The notes beneath the pieces are model-generated. The model did not search any database and was not told the DNA's origin. It worked only from the letters and a program-made list of their open reading frames with translations. A stretch of DNA of 64,000 nucleotides, taken from assembly GCA_001972305.1 (NCBI GenBank), contig BDDD01000556.1:434592-498591 (forward strand), read 5' to 3'. The DNA comes from Cephalotus follicularis. Its lineage: Eukaryota > Streptophyta > Magnoliopsida > Oxalidales > Cephalotaceae. Position numbers and translations under genes: made by a program. Positions 52,255 to 63,197 of this stretch are shown here, in pieces; position 1 is the first letter of the stretch, and every line of letters starts with the position of its first letter.

Positions 52255-54860
52255 TGTTAGAGTAAGGGTGTCCCTGCATGCCACGAGGTGGCTCTGCATA
52301 AATATATATGTATGTATGAGATGCACTCCTTAACTGGAGATATCTCTTTAAGCCGAAAAGCGGCTGCATGTGTATATATTACACTCTCTATTTATACAAT
52401 CTGAATTCCTTTTCGTGTTTTATAGTGCATATTCAATCAGCAATGGCAACCCGCTATATGTATATCCTAAACCATTTTAAATGGATCGGGTGATCATCAT
52501 GTCATCCCAGTACACATATAGTGCCCTGTCGTTCGAGGGGTTGGATCTCATGCCTGAGAGGTTATGAGAATGAGATCCTTACTCCCTACTGACAGAACGT
52601 TCCAAGTCATAGGTTCACTTTCTTAGGGCAATAGATGAACCACAAAGACTTGCCGTATTATGCTTGCTCCCGGGTTTAGTGGAGGATGGATTATCTCGTT
52701 ACCATTTGGATTTATCCTAAAGCATAATGTGGGATTCGTGCTAAGGAGCATGAGACTGAACAGACCCACCATAGGAAACCTATTTGGAAAGCCATTCCTA
52801 TGTCAATAGGATTCCTATAGTCTTGGTAGTGTATAGTCTATGGTGACTAGTAGACCATTCGTGGAGCTACGTTGTATCGTTAGACCTGAGCGGCTGGCAT
52901 GCATNNNNNNNNNNNNNNNNNNNNNNNNNNNNNNNNNNNNNNNNNNNNNNNNNNNNNNNNNNNNNNNNNNNNNNNNNNNNNNNNNNNNNNNNNNNNNNNN
53001 NNNNNNNNNNNNNNNNNNNNNNNNNNNNNNNNNNNNNNNNNNNNNNNNNNNNNNNNNNNNNNNNNNNNNNNNNNNNNNNNNNNNNNNNNNNNNNNNNNNN
53101 NNNNNNNNNNNNNNNNNNNNNNNNNNNNNNNNNNNNNNNNNNNNNNNNNNNNNNNNNNNNNNNNNNNNNNNNNNNNNNNNNNNNNNNNNNNNNNNNNNNN
53201 NNNNNNNNNNNNNNNNNNNNNNNNNNNNNNNNNNNNNNNNNNNNNNNNNNNNNNNNNNNNNNNNNNNNNNNNNNNNNNNNNNNNNNNNNNNNNNNNNNNN
53301 NNNNNNNNNNNNNNNNNNNNNNNNNNNNNNNNNNNNNNNNNNNNNNNNNNNNNNNNNNNNNNNNNNNNNNNNNNNNNNNNNNNNNNNNNNNNNNNNNNNN
53401 NNNNNNNNNNNNNNNNNNNNNNNNNNNNNNNNNNNNNNNNNNNNNNNNNNNNNNNNNNNNNNNNNNNNNNNNNNNNNNNNNNNNNNNNNNNNNNNNNNNN
53501 NNNNNNNNNNNNNNNNNNNNNNNNNNNNNNNNNNNNNNNNNNNNNNNNNNNNNNNNNNNNNNNNNNNNNNNNNNNNNNNNNNNNNNNNNNNNNNNNNNNN
53601 NNNNNNNNNNNNNNNNNNNNNNNNNNNNNNNNNNNNNNNNNNNNNNNNNNNNNNNNNNNNNNNNNNNNNNNNNNNNNNNNNNNNNNNNNNNNNNNNNNGG
53701 ACTATTGGGATAGTCGTACCAGAACTCATGGGATGTTCTGAGAAATTTATAGTCGTACCGGATTCAAGCCGGGCTTTCGGGTCCTACCTGATTATTGAAA
53801 AAGCGATGCGTGCTGCACACATGCTAGCTTGGCGGAAAATCTAGTTTTTAAATTAGTATATATTTAATTTGATATTAGTGGTTTTTATTTATTTACCACC
53901 GTACTATCAAATTGATATATCAAGAGAAACCACAGTGGGAGTATGTTGTTACATACATTGTGCGGGGTGCACATATTCTTAACCGAGAGAGAAATTTTGT
54001 TTTGTATAAAATGAAATTAAAAGGAAAAGAGACATATAGAAAAATTAGAGCAATTTTTTGAAGTCTTCTTTTCTTCCTTTCTGGGCGTCCCGTAGACGCC
54101 TCAGCCGAAGGAGAAGCGCGCTCTGTGCGTGCGCAGCGCCTGGACGCGCGTTCTCGGCCGGAGAAGATCGGCGATGGCGTCGGTTACCGGGGAAGAGGCC
54201 GGCTTTCATCCACGGTAACCTCTCCCTCTTTCTCTCCCGTTTTTCCTTCTCTCTCTCTCTCTTTTGGACCGACGCGTTTTTGCGTCACCCACTGTGCCGG
54301 CCTTCTCTTCCGTCGCCGGTGGTCTCGGTAGGTGGAGCTGCCTCAGCTCTACCTATCTCGGCTAGGTGTGACCAGCCGTTGTTTGGCCGGTCTTTGCGCT
54401 TCGGGTCGACCCTGTCGACTTGGAGCGCTGTTCGCCATGGGTCGGCGTTCCACGACGATTCACGGCAGGTCTTCAGCACGGCTATATGGATCGCAAGATT
54501 TGGAGTCTAACCATGGCGGTCCGATGTCACGCCGACGTCGTTGTCGCCGGGTCGGGTCGACCCGCCGTGTTCTCCACGTTCCAGGCCGAGTCTCGCCGAG
54601 TCTCGACCACCAGTGGCTTTGTTGGGTGTTTATCGTCCACATATGTCGCCACCGGTCAATGACGCGTTGACCGGGTCTCACTGAGTCCGAACTCAGTGAG
54701 TCGCCGCCGCTGTTCACCGCCGTTCGGGGCGATTCCGGCCGTGTCTCCGCCACCAGTGAGCTGAGCAGATTTTTTGGAGTCCGTTGGTATCTTGGTTGAA
54801 GTTTTCGTGGACTGGCCGGAAACCGGCAGTGGAGCCGGTAACCGGCAGTTGCTTCGGCAC
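52255..54860 (+). mobile_element. 5' LTR of Copia-X (contains the gap; right end uncertain)
   Basis: Matches solo LTR-X in order (reverse complement of 9034 downward). It can be followed to CGGCAGTTGCTTCGGCA at about 54843-54859. After that it departs from the 3' LTR and solo copies, so about 300 bp of the LTR end and a clear primer-binding site are missing or highly diverged. The GC-rich part at 54060-54700 has short open frames with no protein similarity I recognise. Confidence 0.8.
52905..53698. other. Assembly gap (794 N)
   Basis: Run of N inside the Copia-X 5' LTR. From solo LTR-X, sequence equivalent to about 7900-8400 is expected here. Confidence 0.99.
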
Positions 54861-55599
54861 AAGGGTGCTCCATCGTTGGCCTTCCATAATCTTTGTTGAA
54901 GGGTATGGATATATTGGGGATGGCACTGCTCAGCAGAGGTCCCCCATATGACCATTACTATTCAGCTTCAGTACTGGGGTAGCACTGGAAGGAAATAACT
55001 AAGTTTTGGTGTTCTGACTAGCCTCCTAGTGGATATCAAAACTGGTTCATTTCTTTGAGGATTGTGGGTACGGACTTATACTGAGTTCATACTATTAGCG
55101 CCGCTCAGCGGTGGATTGTATGGGTCGGGAGGCCGAATGGTGTATCGGATCTTGCATATCAAGGGCGAGGCCCTAATGCAATTTGATGCTAAATGCCTAC
55201 CTATTTGGTATTATGGTTTGTTCGCCACAGCGAAGACCATGATATTGCGAGATAGATTCCGATCCCCACTAGGAAGAGGGTGCTTCCCGAATTCCACATT
55301 TGGAGGTGTGGGATACGATTAAAATAGTGGGAGGAGCCATAATTACTAAAGACCGAGGATTATGGTAATAACATGAAATTGAATAATCTGCTAATATACT
55401 CTCTTGTTTCTTCTAATAAGCTGTTAGACATATTCTATATACTCAAATGGCAGACAGCACATTAATTTGGCATGTTTTATATTTTCTTAAGCGACATAAT
55501 CCACGTTCTTTGAATGGTTGCGCATAGTACTCACGAGCATGAGAGTTGCTCATGTTATGACTGAGATAACCCCACATTAGAGATCAATGAATTTGACCA

Positions 55600-56170
55600 T
55601 CACAAGGCCGGGGTGGCTAAGTGGTGGGACGACGATCATAGACCTCAATACATGGCGAGTGTTGCCTTGATGCCAAACTGGCAAACGCTGTGTATTTTTA
55701 CACAGACCTTATGTGCCGTGTTGATACAACTTGAGGAGTTGTTTGGCACACAGTCGTGGACTAATAAGGTAGTTTTGGACCAGTCTGGATCAAAACAATC
55801 TGTGATACCTATTCATTCTTCTGGAACAACCTCAGGGAGAGGTGGATCGAGAGGATCCAGTTCCAAGGGCAAGGAGCCCATAAGGAAGAAAGAAAAGGAA
55901 CCACTTCACGTGGTTTGGGGATACCATTCATTAGAGGATTAAAAAGCTTATTAAGGAGATATCCTGCTTCTGTGTGGGAAGTCAGGATACTGGAAGAAAA
56001 ATTGCGAACAATTTCTTGCTTTCATTGCAGATGGTGCCTCGGGGTTAGGTACCGTCATATTTTTATATTCCATCTAGTTTACAATGTAAGTTCAATTTGG
56101 GTTGTGTACTCAAGTTGTGAGACTAACATTTGTAACTCTTTGCAGGATGCTAAGAGGAGCTAGACAGCTG
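55600..56170 (+). pseudogene. Copia-X Gag end, zinc knuckle and protease remnants
   Basis: A Gag segment at 55613-55942 (MASVALMPNWQTL, LEELFGTQS, then a basic SGRGGSRGSSSKGKEP linker), a zinc-knuckle remnant (CFCVGSQDTG, frameshifted from a CxxC...H...C pattern) at about 55962, and protease remnants near 56075-56160 (IWVVYSSCETNICNSLQDAKRS, where relatives have WVLDTGC.THIC). The D-T-G active site is replaced by Y-S-S. Upstream 54900-55600 has no clear domain. Confidence 0.75.
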
Positions 56171-57300
56171 GGAGTTGAGGATGCAATGGACTTATGACAT
56201 GAAGATCGAGGATCTACTTTTATGTTATAGGATATTTTGATTTGTAAAATTATATAAAGCAATGTGGCTTTTGTATATAGACTAAACTCTTGTAAACATT
56301 GTTAAGAACTTTTGTTCTAAACTTTGATTAGCATATTCAATGTATATTTTATAAAGCTGAGAGCTTTTTGTTTATTACATGTGGATAGTGGCTATTATTT
56401 TCTGGTTGTGTATCAGTCGGCACTGATTAACTAGATAATGAGTTTTTAAGTCTTAAATAGCAATCAAACAATAGCATCAGCTTTTGAGCAAGGAATTAAT
56501 AATAAAAGACTACGAGAGAAATATGATATAAATCCTTCACAACCTTTTGCATTATTGATTAGGTCACTCTAGCGAGGCTAGATAAACACGCTTGGTTAAG
56601 GATAGACTTTTGGACATCCAGGAAAGGGAGTCCCTTCCAACGTGTACATCATGTTTGATTGGTGTAATGACCAAGTCTTCTTTTCTCCAAAGCTGGAGAT
56701 AAGGTGGTGGACATATTGTAATATATCCGCACTGACATTTGTGGTATAATGTCAGACAATGCACGTGAAGGTTTTCACTACTTCATTACCTTCATACTGT
56801 GATTCGTCACGTTTCGGTAAGCGTCTCAGGTGAAACACATATCTGAATCTTTTGAGAGTGTTAAGAGATTTAGATATGAAGTAGAAATGCAAATGGGTAA
56901 ACCCATTAGAACATTATGCTCTGATCGGGAAAGCGAATACCTGTCTGCAGAATTCTTGGGTTATCTGAGAGATAACGGAATTCTTTCTCAATGGATCTTT
57001 TCTGGAACACCATACTGTGATGATGTTTCCAAACGGAGGAAATTGACATTCGTGAATATGTCAAATCCATTATGTCTTTTATTCATCTTCTTATCTCCTT
57101 CTGGGATTATACGTTGCAGTGACAGCGTATATCTTAATCCGGATTCCTATGAAATCCGTCCCCTCCATATCTTTCAAGATTTTAAATAGGAGGAAACCCA
57201 ACCTAAACCAAGAGGGTTAATGGTTGTCCAGCTTTTGTAAGAAGGCGAAAACCTTCTAACCTGGAGGCGCGACCGAATCGTTACCGGTTTTGTGGGATCT
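56170..57300 (+). pseudogene. Copia-X pre-integrase and integrase remnants
   Basis: A strongly frameshifted region. Recognisable pieces are the zinc-region end (TCTSCLIGVMTKSSF near 56640), MKHISESFESVKRFRYEVEMQMGKPIRTLCSDRESEYLSAEFLGYLRDNGILSQW at 56830-56990 (integrase core with the second catalytic Asp in SDR), and a GTP remnant. It aligns with the antisense Copia-Y copy at 59628-60126. Confidence 0.8.
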
Positions 57301-59124
57301 CCTAAGAAGTGCTTAGGAATTCATTTCAACCATCCAAGCGAGCAAATCATATTTATTACGCGTACTGCAAAATTCTTCAAAAGGGGAATACCTGTTTATA
57401 GGAAGCAGTGGGAGTAAGGTATAACTAAGTGAGTTACTATCTAGTGAAAGCCCACAGGACGATGAGGAATTAGAGGTGGAACCCTCTAAAGACAAGATTT
57501 GGGAAAGGGATCCCAACCTGAGAAAGGATCTCAGTAAGGCACTCCTCACAAGAGGAGATCAGACAAGATTTCAACAGCGTCTGAGAAATATGGTTTTCTC
57601 ATGAAAGGCACTGATAAATCTAAAGTCATCGCAAATGACGAGCCTGTCAGCTACAAATGAAATAGTGAAGTGCACTGATTTCTAGGCATGATTGGGAGTC
57701 ATGAAATCCGAAATGGACGCCATATACGTCAACCGAGTATGAAACTTGGTTAATGCTCTCATAGGCAGGTTGCCCAATGGTTGCATATATATCTTCAAGA
57801 GGAAGATAGGCGTTAATGGAAAAGGTTAAAACCTTTAAATCGTAATGATTAATTCCATTCGGATAATGCTTGTAATTGCCACTCGTTATGGGTATAACCA
57901 ATGGCATAAGGATGTCAAGATGTCCTTCGTTAAAGGACTATCTTGAAGAGGACATCTTAATGTCCCAAACCCAAGGGGTTTACATCCAAGGAACATTAAC
58001 ACAGAGTGTGTGCAAGCTCCTAAGGTTTGTGTATGACCTTATACAAGCATCTTGTAGTTGAAACATCTGTTTTTGATTTCATCAGAACGATGCTATGCCT
58101 TAAGTCTACCGAAAATAGGATATCCCAGATATCACTTTCTTAGTATTGTACATAGATAACATTCTACACATTGGTAATGTTGTAGGTATGTTATAGTACA
58201 ATTAACCAAGAACTTCTCCAAAAGGATTTGGGAGAGACTTCCTACGTTTTGAGAATGAAGATCTTAAGAGTAGATCAAGTATGTTGTTTGGACTTTCCCA
58301 AAGCCAGTACATCAGCAGGGTGCTGATATAGTATGAATTACTGAATTCCGAGTTTGGCTTACTACCAATTAGCCAAGGAATTCATCTTTCCAAGAGGATG
58401 TTGAAAGACACGTCAGAGGAAAGTGTTGCATGAGTAGGCTACCTTAAGCTTCGGCTATAGGCTACATCATGCAATATCATACTTTGTACTAGGCCTGACG
58501 TCGAACAAGCCTAAGGGTATGGCTAGTCGATTATCAGTCCAATCCCTGTGAGAGGCACTGGGAATTGTCAAAGAGATCTGAGAGTGACTCAGGATTTCTT
58601 ATTGACATCTGGAGAAGATAGTGAATTGAATAAGAGTTATGTCGACTCTGATTTCAACTGTGATCTGGAGGATCACAACATCGTATCAGGATATGTGATT
58701 ATCCTAAACAAAAGTGCTGTGTGAGTTGGAAGAGTCTACAACAGTGGGATACTGTTAACTCAACCATAGAATAAGAGTATGTTATAACCTATGATACCGA
58801 AAAGTTGCTGTTTGGTAGCGGAAGTTCACTGCGGAACTTCATGTAGTTCCATCTATCGTTCATCTAGTTGTGTAGAGTGACGACGATGAGGACCTTTGCA
58901 CAGGCTATGGAACCCAGGTCTCATTACCGCTCTAATCGTTAAAGCAACGATATCATTATATTATATGATTTATGTGAGATCGTATATAGAGGAAACATTA
59001 TCCTAGAGAGATTTGGAACGTGAGAAAATTTTGGCAGACCCACTGACCAATGCCATGAGCATTAGTAGTACTTGAGCGACAGCGAAAGTGCGATGGGCTT
59101 AGGCTAAAGGTCTTCGTGGCTTGA
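57300..59124 (+). pseudogene. Copia-X RT and RNase H remnants
   Basis: Pieces in all three frames. The linker at 57313-57600 corresponds to 51830-52080 of Copia-Y. The RT part has LKDYLEEDILMSQTQGVYIQGT and VCKLLRFVYDLIQASCS (57900-58070; the family has LEEDVYM.QPEGF and YGLKQASRS). The RNase H tail is near 58600-59060. Codon-level noise is much higher than in Copia-A, so this insertion is older. Confidence 0.75.
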
Positions 59125-59140
59125 GGGCCAAGTGGGAGAT
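59125..59140 (+). other. Polypurine tract of Copia-X
   Basis: GGGCCAAGTGGGAGAT directly precedes the 3' LTR start TGTTAGAGTAAGG. Confidence 0.85.
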
Positions 59141-59622
59141 TGTTAGAGTAAGGGTGTCCCTGCATGCCACGAGGTGGCTCTGCATAAATATATATGTATG
59201 TATGAGATGCACTCCTTAATTGGAGATATCTCTTTAAGCCGAAAAGCGGCTGCATGTGTATATATTACACTCTCTATTTATACAATCTGAATTCCTTTTC
59301 GTGTTTTATAGTGCATCGGCAGTTGCTTCGGCAAGCGCGTAGCGGCAAAGTGATGGAGCCGCCAACGTTGGTATGATTACTAATCATTTGTTTCCGCTGT
59401 GTTTATTGTTTACCGAATTGGTTTCGGTTATTGTGGATGTATGCTTGACTATGATATTTGTTCGATTGAATATTAAACGGAGATCCTAGGCTAATAGATT
59501 TTGGTAGTAAGATGTAATTGTGAACCTAGACTTGCTAGTCTTGGTGGGTTTTGAAAAATCAAAATTATACACACTTGCATCCTAGACCCAAAATCGACCG
59601 TGACCCCTCCTGGGTTCCAACA
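59141..59622 (+). mobile_element. 3' LTR of Copia-X with large internal deletion
   Basis: Only 482 bp. The first 176 bp match the 5' LTR head; then at 59316/59317 (GTGCAT/CGGCAG) it jumps to the LTR tail, skipping what corresponds to 52431-54842. The tail matches solo LTR-X at 3626-3802 and 6662-6780 in reverse complement. Confidence 0.92.
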
Positions 59623-59627
59623 ACCGT

Positions 59628-60126
59628 CGCATGCAGTGCATAATCCTAGAATGATATAGGAAGATCAACGAAAGACATCATGGACCAGACCATATTCATC
59701 AAAGTCCAATTCCTCTGTTCGGAGACATCATTATGACGTGGTGTTCCAGGAGGTGTCCATTGAGAGAGAATTCCGTTATCCCTCAGATAACCCATGGAAT
59801 TCAGCAGATAGGTATTCATCACCTCAATCTGACTGGAGGATCTTAATGGGTTTACCCGTTTGCTTTTCTACTTCTAGTCTAAATTCCTTGAACCTCTCAA
59901 AGGCTTCAGACTTGTGTTTCTCCAGAAACACATGCCCATACCGTGACAAGTCATCAGTGAAGGTAATGAAGTAGGGAAAACCTCCACTAGCATTGATCGA
60001 CATAGGTCCATAGACATTGGTGTGGACAAGTCCCAGTATGTCCACTGCCCTTTCTCCTACCCCGGAGAAGGGAGATTTGGTCATGTTGCCAATTCCACAT
60101 GGCTCACACTTAGGGAAGGACTCCAC
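59628..60126 (-). pseudogene. Copia-Y integrase core
   Basis: Frame at 59824-60126: CEPCGIGNMTKSPFSGVGERAVDILGLVHTNVYGPMS (end of the zinc region and first integrase motif), FITFTDDLSRYGHVFLEKHKSEAFERFKEF, EVEKQTGKPIKILQSD. It continues in other frames with GYLRDNGILSQWTPPGTP and NDVSEQRN (catalytic Glu region). Interrupted by Copia-X at the ACCGT TSD; continues at 52249. Confidence 0.9.
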
Positions 60127-60789
60127 ATCCTAGATGTCCAAAAGACCATTCTTAACCATACGTGTTAGTCTAGCCTCGCTAGGATGACCTAATCTACAAT
60201 GCCATATTTATGAAGGGTTCTTTTAGTGCTTGTTCCAGTTTGAATTGTTAAATCCATTTGTTCATTTGTATTTAAAACATAGATCCCATTGTCAATGTGT
60301 CCATCACATAAAATAACATTGTTATGTATAAGTCTACAGCTATATGCAAAAAAAGTGAGCTCCATGCTCATCTTATACAAATATGAAACAGAAACAACGT
60401 TTCTTACAAGGTTCTTGAAAAAATAGCAAGGATCAAGTTTAATTACATGGCATTTTCCCAAAAACAATTCAAAAACGCCTATTGTCGTGGTATGAATCCT
60501 TGATCCATCACCTAAGAGCAAGTCCAAAGCTTCATCCTCTCTCAGCTGTCTAGTGCCTCTTAGCCCCTGCGAAGAGTTACAAATATTAGTTCCACAACCT
60601 TAATCCAAAACCCAAGTTGAACTAACATTAGTAGCTAGAAAAAGCTCAATCATGAAAGTACCTAACCCTGAGGCACTTCTACATTTGGACTTTTGGAACT
60701 CACTGCTCTGTGATCTCTAATGTCTGTGCTTTTCACAATAAAAGCAACAGTCATCATCCTGTAGCTACCCGATTGTATCAAGCATGGCT
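60127..60789 (-). pseudogene. Copia-Y zinc knuckle, protease and pre-integrase
   Basis: The minus strand from 60760 gives CCFYCEKHRH (zinc-knuckle remnant), then TWVLD-stop-GCGTNIC near 60590 (Copia protease active site; TAA where Thr or Ser is expected after Asp), GLRGTRQL, then LLLGDGSRIHTTTIGVFEL...NVVSVSYLYKMSMELTF...NGIYVLNTNEQ (60189-60527), the usual region before the integrase. Cut at 60790 by LTR-E. Confidence 0.88.
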
Positions 60790-61477
60790 TATTGGGAACG
60801 GGCTCAAGCATAGAGAAAAAATGACATACAATCCGGACATTAGGGTTTAGGGCCGATTAATTTTAAATTTTATCCAATTTATTAATCCCCAAGCAATGGG
60901 ATGCCCTAATATAAGTTCAAATTGTCCCAATGAGTGCCATGGAACCCTAATTGAACAACCAATCAAACTAAAACCCAAAACCAAGCATAGGGTAAAACGG
61001 GTTGGAACAATAGGGTTGCCGTAAACCCTAGAAATGGACTTCAAGATTGGCTCACATGGAAACACACAGACCCTAGCCAAAAGTCCAATCAACCCAAACC
61101 CAAACATCCCTAACCCTAAGGGATGGCAAGGAAACCACAAAGGGGCAAGGGGGTTTGGCTAGGGTTCTCTAACCCAAGCTACAACCCGCTGCCACGGCCA
61201 CAAGAACGAGAAGAGAAGCGATTCTTACCAAGGTGAAGGCTCCTTCCTTCAAGTCAAGCTCCCTCTACCCTTTGAATCCAATAACTCCAAAGCTCCTCCT
61301 TAAGCCACGGATAAGGAAGATGCAAGCCAAGTGTTTATCCTACACTAAATCACTCTAGGTATAGACAAGATGCAGTGTGCAAGTTATCTCCACTTGTAAT
61401 GAACATTGAATGGTGAAAGGAGGGTTGAAAATGGCTGCAAAACGAACCAGGCATTTTGGGCGTCAACACGTAGGCGA
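60790..61477 (-). mobile_element. LTR-E fragment (Copia), second copy
   Basis: Starts TATTGGGAACGGGCTC, the mutated equivalent of TGTTGGGAACGG at 15276, and follows that copy (GCAATGGGATGCC, TTGTCCCAATGAG, AAGATGCAGTGT) until the S LTR begins at about 61478. Truncated on the right. Confidence 0.85.
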
Positions 61478-61922
61478 TGGAGATAGAGTTTAGAGATGTG
61501 CAAACACTAGTTTTAGAGTGGTTCGGCCAAACTCTTGCCTACGTCCACTTTTCCCAAGGATCTCCTTGAGGTTCCACTAATTCTACGAATACAATTACGG
61601 GTGCTATTCGGTTACACCTTGGTGATTGACCTCAATCACTTACAACTCACTTTGGGTTCACTCCCCAAATGTTCTAGGGTTCACTCCCCTATTACAATCC
61701 AAGTATAAAATGATTTGTGTTTGTCACTAAACCTCTCACAAGGTTGGATATTACAATATAGGATTGCTCAATGTAATGAGAACAAGAATTGGCTTAGAAA
61801 GCAAAAATAAGGCTTTTGATTGAGCTCTTTGATTTGAATGCTTTGAATGTGATTTTCTTGAATGATGTTTGTATGCTTGATTCACTTGTGTTGTTCTACT
61901 TTTTGCACTTCAAAACATTCGT

Positions 61923-61932
61923 CCATATATAG
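61923..61932 (-). promoter_or_regulatory. TATA-like box of S LTR
   Basis: The minus strand reads CTATATATGG, about 100 bp downstream of the motif cluster in LTR orientation, with a context very like LTR-A's CTATTTATGG. Confidence 0.5.
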
Positions 61933-62027
61933 CTTAATGCCTCATCGATCCGTTGGGATTAGTTTAGGATTAATTCCTTAATGGAATGTCCACTGAAATC
62001 TGTCAGAAAATTGCTGCAGACGATCAA

Positions 62028-62395
62028 AGCGTCGACGGACTTCTCAAAGCGTCGACGGTCATGTGACTGTTGGGGCTCCCAAGTTTGAATTCTCTGCTTG
62101 AAGCGCAGACGTTCACTTGATTATGTCGACCGCCAGATAAAGCGTCGACCGCCAGCCTTGAGCGTCGTCGCTTAGGCACATTTTAATTGCCATTTACTCT
62201 CTGTACCAGACAGCAGACGCTTTGCAATAAGCGTATGCATTTTGCGCCTCAAAGCGCAGACGCCTGAATCTGAGCGTCGACGCTTGGAGTGTTATTTCCA
62301 ATTCTCCAAGCTTCACCGGTAGACGCTTGGTCCTTTGTCTCGACCGTCAGCTAAAGCGCAGACGCTTTAATATCAAGCGTCGGCGGTCTGGGCAG
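62028..62395 (-). repeat. GTCGAC/GCAGACG motif cluster in S LTR
   Basis: About fourteen motifs in two forms: AAAGCGTCGACGGT and AAGCGCAGACGCTT. The outer AAGCG...CGCTT frame is shared while the core alternates between GTCGAC and GCAGAC. Confidence 0.85.
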
Positions 62396-62512
62396 TTTCT
62401 GCATAATTTCTGATGATATGTTTATCTTTTATCTTTCTTGCACAAAAAGAAACTTTGTCAAATACAAATATGTTATCATCAAAACATAGGATTGAGACAT
62501 AAATGTCAACAA

Positions 62513-62528
62513 TCTCCCCCTTTTTGAT
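62513..62528 (-). other. Polypurine tract of element S
   Basis: The minus strand reads TCAAAAAGGGGGAGAT before the LTR start, the typical SIRE/Maximus-type tract. Further CTCCCCC-rich stretches occur to 62830. Confidence 0.85.
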
Positions 62529-63197
62529 GATGACAAAATTTGTTACAATTAAAGCATAAAATTGTTAGGTTTATAAACATTAACAAAGGAAAAGCATGTG
62601 AAGTAGGAAATGACACTTTAAACCAATTGAATTGAGACTTTTAAACCAATTTGAGTTCAAACATAATAGCTCCCCCTGAGTTTAATGTCTCCCCCTTAGT
62701 CATAGAAGGGTTAAATTTCCTCTTTGATTCTATCTCTTAAAAACTTCTTTCAAAAATGTCATTTCTCCCCCAAAGTTTTAATATTTAAAACATTGAACAA
62801 ATGCATTAAGTGCTTGTATTCTCCCCCTTTTTGTTATCATCTTAAAAGGGATTTTGGGGAACTCATCCAACTTTAAGATTAAAAGGCCTTTGAGTATGCA
62901 AAAATATACCAAAGTTAACAAACCATTTTCAATTTGAATAAAGCCTGTGCATACTAAAACGATTGAACAATATACCAAATATTGAATAAACTACAAGCAT
63001 TAACACCATAGACATTACATCAAGCTGTAGTATAGTACACCAAAGCATTAAAAAAGCATGAACTTCATTTCATTAATGCCATAACATAGTCATTGACATA
63101 AAAAGGTTGAACTTTCAATCTTCAAGCATTAAAACCAGAAAATGCAGAAATGCAAAAGAACAGAAAATGCAGAACACAAAAGACATGATGCACATGC
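62529..63197 (-). other. Element S 3' untranslated region
   Basis: AT-rich with repeated CTCCCCCTT/GCTCCCCCTGAG runs; no coding seen. Confidence 0.6.

Larger units (their letters stand above)
52255..59622 (+). mobile_element. Copia-X, decayed full-length element, TSD accgt
   Basis: Starts TGTTAGAGTAAGGG and ends GGGTTCCAACA, flanked by ACCGT at 52250-52254 and 59623-59627 within the Copia-Y integrase. Order: 5' LTR, Gag, zinc knuckle, protease, integrase, RT, RNase H, polypurine tract, 3' LTR, as in Ty1/Copia. It lies antisense inside a close relative. All domains are broken. A gap of 794 N lies in the 5' LTR. Confidence 0.93.
61478..62512 (-). mobile_element. 3' LTR of SIRE-like element S
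   Basis: The minus strand starts TGTTGACATTTATGTCTC right after a polypurine tract. The right boundary is firm (GTCAACA at 62512); the left boundary (TGGAGATAGAG) is judged by loss of LTR-E similarity. Homologous to the solo copy at 2360-2875. Confidence 0.82.

Noticed and set aside
51919-52326. Met start at 52326 for the Copia-Y fragment
   Set aside because: The first 20 or so residues are Copia-X LTR sequence in the antisense direction; the Copia frame begins at the TSD near 52249.
52815-53844. Long open frames across 52815-53844 on both strands
   Set aside because: They consist mostly of the 794 N gap and have no real coding content.
54058-54900. GC-rich overlapping open frames as a possible host gene
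   Set aside because: They lie inside the Copia-X LTR, recur in the solo LTR-X at 6730-7550, and match no protein family that I recognise.
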